A stretch of 23,599 nt of DNA from JBGVMW01 sp045125095 (GCA_045125095.1 JBGVMW010000298.1:1-23599), one strand, 5' to 3'; shown: positions 1 to 7,606, counted from the stretch's first letter. Notes: generated by a model from the letters alone, not told the origin. Program-made: numbers and translations.

Positions 1-5
1 GTAGC

Positions 6-41
6 GGACACTAAGGCTGTAAAATACACAGCCTAAGTGCC
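6..41. other. Imperfect hairpin at the window edge
   Basis: The arms at 6-20 and 28-41 pair over about 14 bases with one mismatch and one bulge. The core GGCTGT/ACAGCC closes a 7-base loop. No T-run follows, so this is not an obvious intrinsic terminator. It may be an RNA leader or trailer structure of a gene beyond the window, or a DNA palindrome. No gene can be supported in 1-172. Confidence 0.4.
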
Positions 42-88
42 GACGTTTTCAGAGGGTCACATATAGACTATGTAGCAAACAGCTATCT

Positions 89-142
89 GTCACAAACAAT
101 TCTGACAATTCACTACCTTGTTGGCGTTTCGCAATTATCTAT
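89..142. repeat. Diverged copy of the short repeat at 17343-17453
   Basis: The stretch from about 104 to 142 matches the reverse complement of about 17355-17393 at roughly 33 of 39 positions and ends in the same TTTCGCAATTA terminus. The neighbouring 15-mer GTCACAAACAATTCT occurs here and at 17390-17404, but in opposite orientation relative to that terminus. The copy therefore looks rearranged or truncated on its left side. It lies directly upstream of the NUDIX gene, and its end overlaps that gene's likely promoter. Confidence 0.55.
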
Positions 143-147
143 AATTG
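118..147 (+). promoter_or_regulatory. Likely promoter and 16-bp palindrome before the NUDIX gene
   Basis: TTGTTG (118-123), a 16-bp spacer and TATAAT (140-145) form a plausible SigA promoter about 30 bases before the start codon. The palindrome CAATTAT-CT-ATAATTG (132-147) overlaps the -10 box, which is where a repressor site would sit. NrtR-type NUDIX proteins often repress their own gene, so self-regulation is possible. The binding protein is not shown by the sequence. Confidence 0.45.
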
Positions 148-172
148 TAATAACAGAGAAGGAGCGGGAACA

Positions 173-1102
173 ATGAGCATATATCATATGAGTGAAGAAG
201 AAGCAGATTATTTGAAAGCATACGATATTACGAAATACGATAGGCCTTCTGTGGCTACAGATATTGCTGTATTTTCTATTATGGGGAATGGTAGTGACGG
301 ACAGGTACGTGACAGCGAGAATTACCGAAAACTGCCGGAGAAAAAAATAAAAATTCTGCTTATTAAGCGAGCGAACTATCCATATAAAGACTGCTGGGCG
401 CTCCCGGGTGGATTTTGTAAAAAAAACGAAGACGTATATGAAACAGCCAGCCGTGAGTTGTATGAAGAAACCCATGTAAAAGATGCATATCTGGAGTTGT
501 CTGGAATCTTTGGAGAAGTAGACAGAGATCCAAGGGGGTGGGTAATCTCCCACACCTTTTTGGCATTGATTGATGGTATGAAATGTAAGCTGCGTGCAGG
601 CACCGATGCATGGGAAGCGAAATGGTTCGATGTGGAATTGCAAAAGTGCCGGAAAAAGAAAGAGTATGGTGAAGATACGGCAACCATTGAAAATGAATAT
701 ACACTCCGCCTTGTGAATGCAGACGAGAAGGAACCGATTGTTTTAGTGGCAGTGGTGAAGGAACATAGAAAGTTTAAACATTACCATGAGAAGGTTCATT
801 ATGAATGGAAGCAGTGTCACGGCTTTGCCTTTGACCACGCGAAAATCATCATTGACACGTTTCTTCATTTGCAGAAACAAGTGGAAACAGATGGAAAAAT
901 AGTGTTTGATTTGATGCCGGAAACCTTTACGCTCACTGAATTACAGAAGGCATTCGAGGTTATATTAGATAAAAAATTAACAGTAGCGAATTTTCGCAGG
1001 AAAATGGCAGATTATGTTGTAGAAACTGACGAGATGATAGAAGGTGCCGGACATAGACCTGCCAAATTATTCAAGCGAAATCTGGAAACATTCTACAAAT
1101 AA
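173..1102 (+). CDS. NUDIX-domain protein with NrtR-like winged-helix tail
   Basis: This is a 309-aa soluble protein. A NUDIX fold occupies roughly residues 28-170, and the NUDIX box runs from G80 to V102. The catalytic REXXEE residues are present (R94, E95, E98, E99), but the Gly normally before the last position is His101. The C-terminal part (about 245-309) resembles the winged helix of the NrtR family, with a pattern like FTLTELQ...NFRRKM...HRPAKLF. Known members are ADP-ribose-responsive regulators of NAD metabolism or ADP-ribose pyrophosphatases. The retained glutamates make hydrolysis possible; the tail suggests DNA binding. No NAD biosynthesis gene is adjacent. The ATG at 173 has a good ribosome site (AAGGAG, 159-164). 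An insertion of about 20 residues before the NUDIX box (about 38-58) is charged and variable. The family is secure; regulator versus enzyme is open. Confidence 0.85.
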   Translation: MSIYHMSEEEADYLKAYDITKYDRPSVATDIAVFSIMGNGSDGQVRDSENYRKLPEKKIKILLIKRANYPYKDCWALPGGFCKKNEDVYETASRELYEETHVKDAYLELSGIFGEVDRDPRGWVISHTFLALIDGMKCKLRAGTDAWEAKWFDVELQKCRKKKEYGEDTATIENEYTLRLVNADEKEPIVLVAVVKEHRKFKHYHEKVHYEWKQCHGFAFDHAKIIIDTFLHLQKQVETDGKIVFDLMPETFTLTELQKAFEVILDKKLTVANFRRKMADYVVETDEMIEGAGHRPAKLFKRNLETFYK

Positions 1103-1124
1103 TTACAAAATTGGTAAAAACCGG

Positions 1125-1153
1125 TTGACAAAGGTAGGTATTTATATTAAACT
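1125..1153 (+). promoter_or_regulatory. SigA-type promoter for feoA
   Basis: TTGACA (1125-1130), a 17-bp spacer and TAAACT (1148-1153) place the start of transcription near 1160. Just downstream, TTAG-AAGTAT-CTAA (1165-1178) is an inverted repeat at an operator-like position. A hairpin with 8-bp arms, ATTTACCA (1208-1215) and TGGTAAAT (1228-1235), lies in the leader. Its role is unknown. Confidence 0.65.
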
Positions 1154-1260
1154 GAAAAGAGTGGTTAGAAGTATCTAATTAAGGGTAGTGTAGGATTGTG
1201 ACTAGTAATTTACCAGTACAATTTATATGGTAAATGTCATAAAAGATATTGGAGGAGCAT

Positions 1261-1473
1261 ATGAATTTGATTGATGCTAACATTGGAGAAGAATATATTG
1301 TGAAAGATATTATAACAGATGATGAAGAATTAAAATCATTTCTTTTTTCATTGGGATGTTATAGCGGAGAACCGATTACCATAATTTCACGTATACAAGG
1401 TGGATGCGTTGTATCAATTAAAGATGCCAGATATAACATTGATAATGATTTAGCGCAAGCTATTTCAATATAA
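1261..1473 (+). CDS. feoA: Ferrous iron transport protein A (FeoA)
   Basis: A 70-aa protein with the SH3-like fold pattern of FeoA: an N-terminal acidic stretch, a central LFSLGCYSGEPITII segment and a C-terminal strand ending in a hydrophobic helix. FeoA is a small cytoplasmic partner of FeoB and is thought to modulate its GTPase activity in Fe2+ uptake. The ATG at 1261 is preferred over the TTG at 1249, because the GGAGGAG ribosome site (1251-1257) would otherwise lie inside the gene. feoB follows 85 bases downstream, separated by a terminator and an iron-box-like site, so the two genes may be only partly co-transcribed. Length and position are typical of the family. Confidence 0.9.
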   Translation: MNLIDANIGEEYIVKDIITDDEELKSFLFSLGCYSGEPITIISRIQGGCVVSIKDARYNIDNDLAQAISI

Positions 1474-1498
1474 TAGCGTTATGGAAACGCTATTTTTT
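1472..1498 (+). terminator. Intrinsic terminator between feoA and feoB
   Basis: The perfect 9-bp stem AATAGCGTT / AACGCTATT (1472-1480 and 1486-1494) has a 5-base loop and runs into TTTTTT. It begins on the feoA stop codon. It would end or attenuate transcripts before feoB. Confidence 0.8.
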
Positions 1499-1504
1499 AT
1501 AACA

Positions 1505-1523
1505 TTAGGTTAGCTAAACCTAA
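1505..1523. promoter_or_regulatory. DtxR/IdeR-type iron box upstream of feoB
   Basis: The 19-mer TTAGGTTAGCTAAACCTAA agrees at 17 of 19 positions with the published DtxR/IdeR consensus TTAGGTTAGCCTAACCTAA; only the two positions just right of centre differ. It sits 35 bases before the feoB start and directly after a possible -10 box TATAAC (1498-1503), which lacks a clear -35. An iron-loaded DtxR-family repressor bound here would block feoB. The regulator itself is not in the window. Confidence 0.75.
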
Positions 1524-1558
1524 CGAAAGTAAGGCAATTGGAAAAAGGAGGAAGTATT

Positions 1559-3553
1559 GTGAGAATTGCATTAACAGGTAATCCGAATAGCGGAAAAACT
1601 ACGATGTACAATGCCTTGACAGGAAGAAATGAACGCGTTGGTAACTGGGCAGGTGTTACCGTAGACAAAAAAGAAAGCCCAATTAAAAATGGTTATTTTG
1701 ATGGAACGGAGGAATTGGTTGCAGTAGATTTACCAGGTGCCTATTCAATGTCTCCATTTACATCAGAAGAAAGCATCACAAGTGCTTATGTAAAAAACGA
1801 GAATCCGGATGTAATTATTAACATTGTGGATGCTACAAATCTGAGTCGTAGTTTGTTCTTTACTACACAGTTGTTGGAACTTGGAATTCCGGTAGTGGTA
1901 GCGTTGAACAAAAGCGATATCAACGAGAAGAAAGATACACAGATTAATGCAGACCTTTTAGCTGAAAAATTAGGATGTCCGGTAGTGAAGACAATTTCTA
2001 CATCTTCTAGTAATAACGGATTAAAAGATGTTGTGAATAAAGCTGTCTCATTAAAAGGCAAAAAGCAGAAAGCTCCATATGTACAGGGTAACATTAATTT
2101 ACAGGACAAAGCAGAAGTAGAAGCGGCTGACAGAAAGCGTTTCGAATTTGTAAATAAGATTGTAAGTGCAGTTGAAAAACGTAAGGTGCTTACAAATGAG
2201 AAAAATACACAGGATAAGATTGATGCGATTCTGACAAATAAGTTTGTAGGTATTCCGATCTTTGCTGTTGTTATGTACCTGGTATTTTTCATTTCCCAGT
2301 CAACGATAGGAACCTATATTGCAGATTGGCTGGTAGGCTGGATTGAAACGTTCCAGGAATGGGTTGCAGGTCAGGTAGAAGGTGCAAATCCATTCTTACA
2401 GTCACTGTTAGTAGATGGTATTATCGGTGGTGTTGGTGCCGTTGTTAGTTTCTTACCACTTGTAATGGTAATGTACTTCTTAATTGCTTTATTGGAAGAT
2501 TGTGGTTACATGGCACGTGCAACTGTTGTGTTAGACCCTATTTTCAAGAGAGTAGGTCTTTCAGGAAAATCCGTTATTCCGATGATCATCGGTACTGGTT
2601 GTGCAATTCCTGGAATTATGGCATGTCGTACTATCCGTAACGAAAGAGAGCGTAGAACGACAGCAATGTTAACACCATTCATGCCATGTGGAGCGAAGGC
2701 ACTGGTTATCGCTTTGTTTGCGGGTGCATTCTTCTCAGATGCTCCATGGGTAGCGCCATTGATGTACTTTGTAGGTATCCTCTTGATTTTACTGGGTGCT
2801 TTACTTGTAAAGAAGATTACAGGATACAAATATAGAAAGTCTTTCTTTATCATGGAGCTTCCTGAATATAAGCTTCCAAGCCTTAAGAGAGCTACCATTT
2901 CTATGTTATCCCGTGGTAAAGCTTACATCGTAAAGGCTGGTACTATTATTTTAGTATGTAATGCAGTTGTTCAGATTATGTCTGCCTTTAACTGGCAGTT
3001 CCAGGTTGTAGAAGAGGGAATGGAAAATACATCCATCCTTGCGTCTATTGCTTCTCCATTTGCGGTTCTTTTGGTTCCGTTAGGATTTGGCGTATGGCAG
3101 TTAGCAGCAGCAGCAGTTACAGGTTTCATTGCAAAAGAGAACGTTGTAGGTACATTAGCAGTTGTTTATGGTCTTTCTAACTTTATTGATACAGAAGAAT
3201 TAGCATTAGTTGGTGGTGCAAATGAAGTTGCAACAGTTATGGGATTAACAAAAGTTGCAGCATTAGCATATTTAATGTTTAACCTGTATACACCTCCTTG
3301 CTTTGCTGCAATCGGTGCGATGAACTCTGAAATGCAGGATAAGAAATGGCTTTGGGGCGGTATTGCATTACAGTTAGGAACTGGTTATGTGGTAGCATTC
3401 CTCGTATATCAGATTGGTACAATAATTACAACTGGTGCGATTGGAACTGCATTTATCCCAGGACTGATAGCAGTTATTGCTATTGTAGCAATCGTAGCTG
3501 GTATCATCGTAAGAAATAACAAGAAATTCAGCGCTGAATATAAATTAAGTTAG
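1559..3553 (+). CDS. feoB: Ferrous iron transporter FeoB
   Basis: A 664-aa membrane GTPase that drives Fe2+ uptake. The N-terminal G domain shows G1 GNPNSGKT (7-14), the G2 region NWAGVTV (29-35), G3 DLPG (57-60) and G4 NKSD (117-120), followed by a helical regulatory segment up to about residue 205. The rest is a polytopic membrane core with two Gate/nucleoside-recognition-like halves and the FeoB C-terminal region, including the hallmark cysteine segments around GTGCAIPGIMACR and YTPPCFAA. GTG at 1559 is chosen because AAAGGAGG (1545-1552) lies 6 bases before it; a TTG at 1538 would put this site inside the gene. The length is near the lower end for FeoB but no domain is missing. An iron box precedes it and a Cys-rich partner gene follows after 24 bases. 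Confidence 0.96.
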   Translation: MRIALTGNPNSGKTTMYNALTGRNERVGNWAGVTVDKKESPIKNGYFDGTEELVAVDLPGAYSMSPFTSEESITSAYVKNENPDVIINIVDATNLSRSLFFTTQLLELGIPVVVALNKSDINEKKDTQINADLLAEKLGCPVVKTISTSSSNNGLKDVVNKAVSLKGKKQKAPYVQGNINLQDKAEVEAADRKRFEFVNKIVSAVEKRKVLTNEKNTQDKIDAILTNKFVGIPIFAVVMYLVFFISQSTIGTYIADWLVGWIETFQEWVAGQVEGANPFLQSLLVDGIIGGVGAVVSFLPLVMVMYFLIALLEDCGYMARATVVLDPIFKRVGLSGKSVIPMIIGTGCAIPGIMACRTIRNERERRTTAMLTPFMPCGAKALVIALFAGAFFSDAPWVAPLMYFVGILLILLGALLVKKITGYKYRKSFFIMELPEYKLPSLKRATISMLSRGKAYIVKAGTIILVCNAVVQIMSAFNWQFQVVEEGMENTSILASIASPFAVLLVPLGFGVWQLAAAAVTGFIAKENVVGTLAVVYGLSNFIDTEELALVGGANEVATVMGLTKVAALAYLMFNLYTPPCFAAIGAMNSEMQDKKWLWGGIALQLGTGYVVAFLVYQIGTIITTGAIGTAFIPGLIAVIAIVAIVAGIIVRNNKKFSAEYKLS

Positions 3554-3577
3554 TTTATCTATTAAAGGAGTATTGCT

Positions 3578-3760
3578 ATGAAAGATTTTCTTATTGTAGG
3601 AATCGTGCTGATTATCATTGGCGTTGCAATAGTATACATAATTAAGGCTAAGAAAAATGGTGCAAAATGCATCGGTTGCCCATCAGGTGGTCAGTGTTCC
3701 GGGGCGAAGAGTGACCATTTGGAATGTGGCTGTGGATGTTGTTCCGATAAGCAGGAATAA
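3578..3760 (+). CDS. FeoB-associated Cys-rich small membrane protein
   Basis: A 60-aa protein with one N-terminal transmembrane helix (about residues 4-22), a short basic stop-transfer stretch (KAKKNG) and a soluble tail holding eight cysteines, including CIGC and CGCGCC. Proteins of this layout are a recognised small family encoded directly after feoB in Firmicutes. They are thought to bind iron or assist FeoB at the membrane, but the mechanism is not established. The gene starts 24 bases after feoB with the ribosome site AAAGGAG and ends before a terminator, so it is the last gene of the feo unit. Confidence 0.88.
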   Translation: MKDFLIVGIVLIIIGVAIVYIIKAKKNGAKCIGCPSGGQCSGAKSDHLECGCGCCSDKQE

Positions 3761-3800
3761 TAGAAGCGATAATAGTTACAATTTAATAGGTAGGTAATGA

Positions 3801-3841
3801 AGCAGGAGCTTACACTTTGGAGTGTGGGCTTCTGTTTTTTA
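3801..3841 (+). terminator. Intrinsic terminator of the feo operon
   Basis: The arms 3803-3816 and 3821-3834 pair over 14 positions (several G-U pairs) around a TTGG loop and are followed by TTTTTT (3835-3840). Confidence 0.8.
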
Positions 3842-3901
3842 TATACCAGGAAATTATAAGGGTTTATTATAGAATGTGATATATGCAATTTCCTAGTATA
3901 T

Positions 3902-3952
3902 AAAAAGGCTTGCTTCTACCAGCTATTATAACTGGTAAAAAGCAAGCCTTTT
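3902..3952 (-). terminator. Terminator of the minus-strand beta-helix gene
   Basis: The outer 13-bp stem AAAAGGCTTGCTT / AAGCAAGCCTTTT (3903-3915, 3940-3952) encloses a smaller TACCAG/CTGGTA hairpin. On the minus strand it ends in a T-run just after the stop codon at 3959. It may also stop leftover feo transcripts coming from the other side. Confidence 0.8.
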
Positions 3953-3958
3953 GTTACA

Positions 3959-5176
3959 TTAATACCCAAATATCGGGTAAGTTTCCACCTTTTTATAATT
4001 ATTATATTCCGTATTATATCGAATAAAAGTTTCGCCTACATTCACAAGGGTGTTCTGTTGCATGACGGCAATGTTTTCTTCAGATAAGGTGCTGTAGATA
4101 ATGTCATATTCTTCGCCGGCACCGGTATTTTTCCAAGCCATAATCTGGATTGGACGAGCCACATTTTCAAAGACATTGTTCTGGATGGTAGGATTGTGCA
4201 TTCCGCTTGCTAAGATGGCGCGGTAGGTTCCGTTTCCGTAGTCAACGTTGGAAATGTAGTTACCGGTGATGGTTGGAGAATCCCAGTTCATAACGCGGAT
4301 GGGATCCTGGTCACAGTAATTTATAATATTGTCGATGATTTTAATGTTTTTGTGCAGCTTACCCTGACTGTATTTGTGTGTACCGATGGCACGTTCCAAT
4401 GACAAGAAGGTATTGCCCTGAATTAATACATTTTTATTTGGAGTGCAGTCGTAGGAAGTCCAGTCTACATTCAAACCATTAGTATTTTTGTCCGGGGTGT
4501 CGATATTAATGGCTTCTTTGTTGCCATTTGCAGATGCCTTGTGGTTTTTGAACGTGTTGTTTACAATTCTAACATTTTTAGATGCATCTACTTCCAGGAA
4601 ATGTCCGCCTTTCATATTTTGGAAAGTGATATTTTTAACATTAACATTCTGGTTGTGAGCAATAATGATACCAACACAATTTTTTGTGTATTGCATATCA
4701 ATGATGACAGTACCTTCACCAATGAAAGAAATGTTTTTCATGCCATTGTATTGCTTCATGCAACCTTTTTTGCCGGCTTTTGAAGGCGCAACACATTGGA
4801 ACAGGGAACCGGTTGCTTTTAATCCGGAAGTACCCGTTTGGGTGCGTTTGTTAATCACAACGCCATCCTTAAAGCGAATGGTAACGTTGGATGGAACAAA
4901 CAAAGTATTGGTAATGTTGTAAGTACCGGACTTTAATACCAGTGTACCGCCTCCTGTTTTTTGCAATTGCTCTAAATAGGAACGGATTAAGTAGTACTGT
5001 TTTGTATTTTTGTTGTAGGTGCCGAGATTCGTGAACTTATCTTTATATGGTTTGCTCTGCGGTGTGATAGTATATACCGGCTTTTTTGCCGCTTCTGCTT
5101 CGATAGTCTGTAAAGATAGCGGTATCAGAAAGAACATAAAAATAAGTAAAAAATATTGTTTGATAAATTTTTTCAT
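3959..5176 (-). CDS. Secreted right-handed beta-helix protein
   Basis: A 405-aa exported protein. A basic start followed by a hydrophobic stretch (about 8-24) and EAEAAKK forms a typical Sec signal peptide with likely cleavage near residue 30. The mature part is made of short N-rich strands of the pectate-lyase/beta-helix type, such as NISFIGEGT, NVKNITFQN and PTITGNYISN. Two motifs are shared with the beta-helix protein encoded at 13620: KEAINID (220-226) and RAIGTH (262-267). Their spacing of 42 residues is identical in both proteins, which points to common ancestry and a shared active site. A glycan lyase or hydrolase acting on the nearby wall polymer is a reasonable guess; the substrate is unknown. 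The ATG at 5176 has a strong ribosome site (AGGAGAGGGG). No sortase motif or wall-binding repeat is visible. Confidence 0.85.
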   Translation of the reverse strand: MKKFIKQYFLLIFMFFLIPLSLQTIEAEAAKKPVYTITPQSKPYKDKFTNLGTYNKNTKQYYLIRSYLEQLQKTGGGTLVLKSGTYNITNTLFVPSNVTIRFKDGVVINKRTQTGTSGLKATGSLFQCVAPSKAGKKGCMKQYNGMKNISFIGEGTVIIDMQYTKNCVGIIIAHNQNVNVKNITFQNMKGGHFLEVDASKNVRIVNNTFKNHKASANGNKEAINIDTPDKNTNGLNVDWTSYDCTPNKNVLIQGNTFLSLERAIGTHKYSQGKLHKNIKIIDNIINYCDQDPIRVMNWDSPTITGNYISNVDYGNGTYRAILASGMHNPTIQNNVFENVARPIQIMAWKNTGAGEEYDIIYSTLSEENIAVMQQNTLVNVGETFIRYNTEYNNYKKVETYPIFGY

Positions 5177-5225
5177 GGGTAACCCCTCTCCTGTAAATGA
5201 ATTTTAGAAAATACCTAACATGTAT

Positions 5226-5253
5226 ATTATAGAAAATGGTCGAAAAATGTCAA
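5226..5253 (-). promoter_or_regulatory. Perfect-hexamer promoter for the minus-strand beta-helix gene
   Basis: Read on the minus strand: TTGACA (5253-5248), a 16-bp spacer and TATAAT (5231-5226). This predicts a leader of about 40 bases to the ATG at 5176. It diverges from the operon promoter, with 21 bp between the two -35 boxes. Confidence 0.8.
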
Positions 5254-5274
5254 TGATTTTCAATATTACTGTAT

Positions 5275-5303
5275 TTGACAACCATATATGTAAATGCTAT
5301 AAT
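5275..5303 (+). promoter_or_regulatory. Perfect consensus promoter of the glycopolymer operon
   Basis: TTGACA (5275-5280), a 17-bp spacer and TATAAT (5298-5303) form an ideal SigA promoter. Transcription would start near 5310, giving a leader of about 90 bases before licD. This suggests strong, largely constitutive expression of the operon. Confidence 0.85.
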
Positions 5304-5398
5304 TTAAATATTTGTAAGCTGTCGTCAATGGGTAAAAAATGTGGTTTTTTGCAGAAAAAAAGGGCAGAAAATCACATGCAGTATGAGGTATGGAACAC

Positions 5399-6154
5399 AT
5401 GGAATTAAGACAATTGCAGTTAGAAACCACAGCGATGATGGGTGAGGTTCATAAGGTGTTGGCGGAACATCAGATTACACACTACCTGTTAGGTGGCAGT
5501 GCATTAGGAGCTGTGAGACATAAAGGATTCATTCCGTGGGATGATGATATGGATGTTGGCGTGTTCCGAAAGGACTTTGAGAAGACAGAGCAGCTGTTAG
5601 CTGAAATGGGAGAAAAGTATGTGTATGAATATGCAGAAAAACATATCATACCCGATGCCCCTATTGGACATATTCGTTTGAAGGTGGAAAACCACACAAT
5701 TGAGCAGCTTCCTACTATTGATATCTTTGCCCTTGACCGGATACCGGATAATCGAATCTTAGAAAAAATACAGAGAATCTGTGCTACCGCGTATCATCTA
5801 TGTGTGTTGCGCCGACCGTCGGAGAACCGGGGAAAAGTAAACCGCATGATTAGCAAGATCATTACTTCACTGCCGGATTGCATACTGGATGGAATACAGA
5901 AGATACTGTATAGTGTAATTGTTCATTGGAATAAGAAAGAGACCAGACGCATTGGCAATTTATTTGGTTACTGGACAACAAGAGAAACCGTAGATAACTC
6001 CTGTTTTAGGGAACCGAAGCTGTTGCCGTTCGAGGATTTTGTATTGCCTGTTCCCTCTAAGCCGGATGAATATCTGACAAGCTTATATGGTGATTATATG
6101 AAACTTCCGCCGGAGGAAGAACGCGTGAGTCATCACACTCAGGGACAGTCGTAA
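5399..6154 (+). CDS. LicD-family phosphotransferase
   Basis: A 251-aa protein of the LicD/fukutin-like nucleotidyltransferase fold. The family hallmark lies at residues 32-52: GGSALGAVRHKG followed by PWDDDMD, whose aspartates bind metal. LicD enzymes transfer phosphocholine or related phospho-alcohols from a CDP-linked donor onto surface glycans. No licA, licB or licC gene is nearby, so the donor may not be CDP-choline; CDP-glycerol made by the TagD in this operon is an alternative. The second ATG (5399) is chosen because GAGG (5385-5388) lies 10 bases before it and only one base before the ATG at 5390. It is the first gene of the operon. The family call is firm; the transferred group is unknown. 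Confidence 0.88.
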   Translation: MELRQLQLETTAMMGEVHKVLAEHQITHYLLGGSALGAVRHKGFIPWDDDMDVGVFRKDFEKTEQLLAEMGEKYVYEYAEKHIIPDAPIGHIRLKVENHTIEQLPTIDIFALDRIPDNRILEKIQRICATAYHLCVLRRPSENRGKVNRMISKIITSLPDCILDGIQKILYSVIVHWNKKETRRIGNLFGYWTTRETVDNSCFREPKLLPFEDFVLPVPSKPDEYLTSLYGDYMKLPPEEERVSHHTQGQS

Positions 6155-6199
6155 TCATGGCACAGACAAATTAGAAATAGATAAAGGAAAAGAAAAACT

Positions 6200-7450
6200 A
6201 TGATGCAGAAAGTGAAAGATAAGGTGAAAGAAGCCACAGGAAGCTGTAAACCACTTTTTACCGTGTTGCAGAAGGTGTGGGAGATTGCACATAAGATTGA
6301 TTATGCAATCATACGAAAAACCTGTAAAACAGACAAAAAGCTGGTATTGTTTGAAGCATATAATGGTAGACAGTACGCCTGCTCTCCAAGAGCTTTGTAC
6401 GAAGCCATGTTACAGGATGACAAGTATAAGGAGTATCATTTCGTATGGGCATTTAAAGATGTAAAGAAATACAAATGGCTCTGTGAGAACCGTAACACTA
6501 CGGTAGTAGAAATCAAATCCAGACCTTACAGAAAGGTGCAGACCAGTGCCGGCTATATTATTACCAATTCCATTCAGCTTGGGTATTTCCGCCGAAAAGA
6601 GGATCAGGTGATGTTGCAGACCTGGCATGGAACGCCTCTGAAGCGTTTAGGCTGTGATATTGAAGTAGATTGCGAAAATATGAGTACAGCAGCGAAAATT
6701 CATGAGCGTTACCTGACAAGGGCAAAGGAGTATACACATATGATTTCTCCATCTGCTTTTTGTACAGAAAAGTTAATTTCTGCATTTGGTTTAGACCAAC
6801 TGAACAAAGAGAATATTATGATAGAAAAGGGATATCCCCGCAACGACATGTTAATAAATGCCACTCCTGATGATATCAATCGGTTAAAGAAGCAGTATGG
6901 AATTCCGGAAGGCAAAAAAGTAATTCTGTATGCGCCGACATTTCGTGATAACCAGAGAGGAAAGAATAATACGGGATTTTCTTATTCCTTGAATTTAGAT
7001 TTTGACCGCTTTTTAGAAAAAGTAGGCGAGGACGTGGTAATTCTGTTCCGTACTCATTATTTTGTGGCAACCAGATTTGCATTTGACAAATGTGATGGCA
7101 GAATTATCAATGTATCAGAGGTGGATGATATCAATGAGCTGTATCTGATGAGTGATTTGTTAATTACGGATTATTCCAGTGTATTCTTTGATTTCGCCTG
7201 CTTGAAACGTCCGGTTGTATTATATATGTATGACTTAGAGGAATACCAGACAGCGATCAGGGATTTTTATATTGATTTAAAGGAATTGCCATTCCCGATT
7301 GTGGAAACCCAGGATGTATTGGAGGAAACGGTGAAAACACAGCTGACAGAGTTTCTGTATGATGACAAGTATTTCGCCTTTAATCAGAAATTCAACTACT
7401 TAGAAGATGGACAGGCATCCAAGCGTGTGCTGGGTGTCATTATGAAGTAG
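6200..7450 (+). CDS. CDP-glycerol glycerophosphotransferase (TagB/TagF family)
   Basis: A 416-aa GT-B-type transferase. Family motifs are present in order: WHGTP (142-146), GYPRND near 212-217, APTFRD near 239-244, a FRTHYF block near 278-283 and TDYSS (323-327), which holds residues that contact the donor phosphates in the TagF family. These enzymes move glycerol phosphate from CDP-glycerol onto a membrane-bound acceptor at the cytoplasmic face. The basic N-terminus (KVKDKVK, VLQKVW) fits membrane-surface attachment. The size matches a TagB-like primase or a short TagF polymerase, which cannot be told apart here. It has a weak AAAGGA ribosome site and follows licD by 45 bases. Confidence 0.9.
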   Translation: MMQKVKDKVKEATGSCKPLFTVLQKVWEIAHKIDYAIIRKTCKTDKKLVLFEAYNGRQYACSPRALYEAMLQDDKYKEYHFVWAFKDVKKYKWLCENRNTTVVEIKSRPYRKVQTSAGYIITNSIQLGYFRRKEDQVMLQTWHGTPLKRLGCDIEVDCENMSTAAKIHERYLTRAKEYTHMISPSAFCTEKLISAFGLDQLNKENIMIEKGYPRNDMLINATPDDINRLKKQYGIPEGKKVILYAPTFRDNQRGKNNTGFSYSLNLDFDRFLEKVGEDVVILFRTHYFVATRFAFDKCDGRIINVSEVDDINELYLMSDLLITDYSSVFFDFACLKRPVVLYMYDLEEYQTAIRDFYIDLKELPFPIVETQDVLEETVKTQLTEFLYDDKYFAFNQKFNYLEDGQASKRVLGVIMK

Positions 7451-7480
7451 AGTGTAATTGTTCTATGATGGAATTAAATT

Positions 7481-7606
7481 CCTGCGAAAGCGGCAGAATG
7501 AGTGGAAAAAATGAAAGAATTGCATTCTTTCATTCTGGAATTTGTGCCGGGGCACAAAGTTCCTGCTGATCGAGAAGCCGCTTTTGCGGCAGAATGAGAG
7601 GAAATT
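7481..7606 (+). repeat. Duplicated hairpin/ribosome-site element
   Basis: The segment GCGGCAGAATGAG(T/A)GGAAA plus two bases and ATGAAA occurs at about 7490-7515 and again at 7586-7611 with three mismatches. Each copy follows a short stem: CTGC-GAAA-GCGG near 7482-7493 and GCCGC-TTTT-GCGGC at 7577-7590. Between them are two further hairpins, GAAAGAAT/ATTCTTTC (7513-7520, 7524-7531) and TTGTGCC/GGCACAA (7542-7548, 7551-7557). The second copy carries the ribosome site and start codon of the permease gene. The first copy carries its own ATG at 7511, opening a 28-codon frame that ends at 7597 on the next ribosome site. A related stem and ribosome site precede tagD. It could be a dispersed repeat or a translated leader. 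Confidence 0.6.

Noticed and set aside
113..643. Minus-strand 176-codon frame opposite the NUDIX gene
   Set aside because: It is a shadow of the NUDIX coding frame, with no ribosome site and no domain pattern.
1165..1178. Inverted repeat before feoA as a second DtxR-type iron box
   Set aside because: The TTAG and CTAA half-sites are separated by 6 bases and do not fit the 19-bp consensus; it is kept only as an unassigned repeat.
1786..2292. Minus-strand 168-codon frame inside feoB
   Set aside because: It is antisense to the conserved FeoB G domain; its length follows from FeoB codon usage.
7465..7569. 34-codon frame starting at ATG 7465 in the 7451-7606 gap
   Set aside because: It has no ribosome site and reads through the hairpin element. 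The alternative frame at 7511 has better signals and is discussed with that element.
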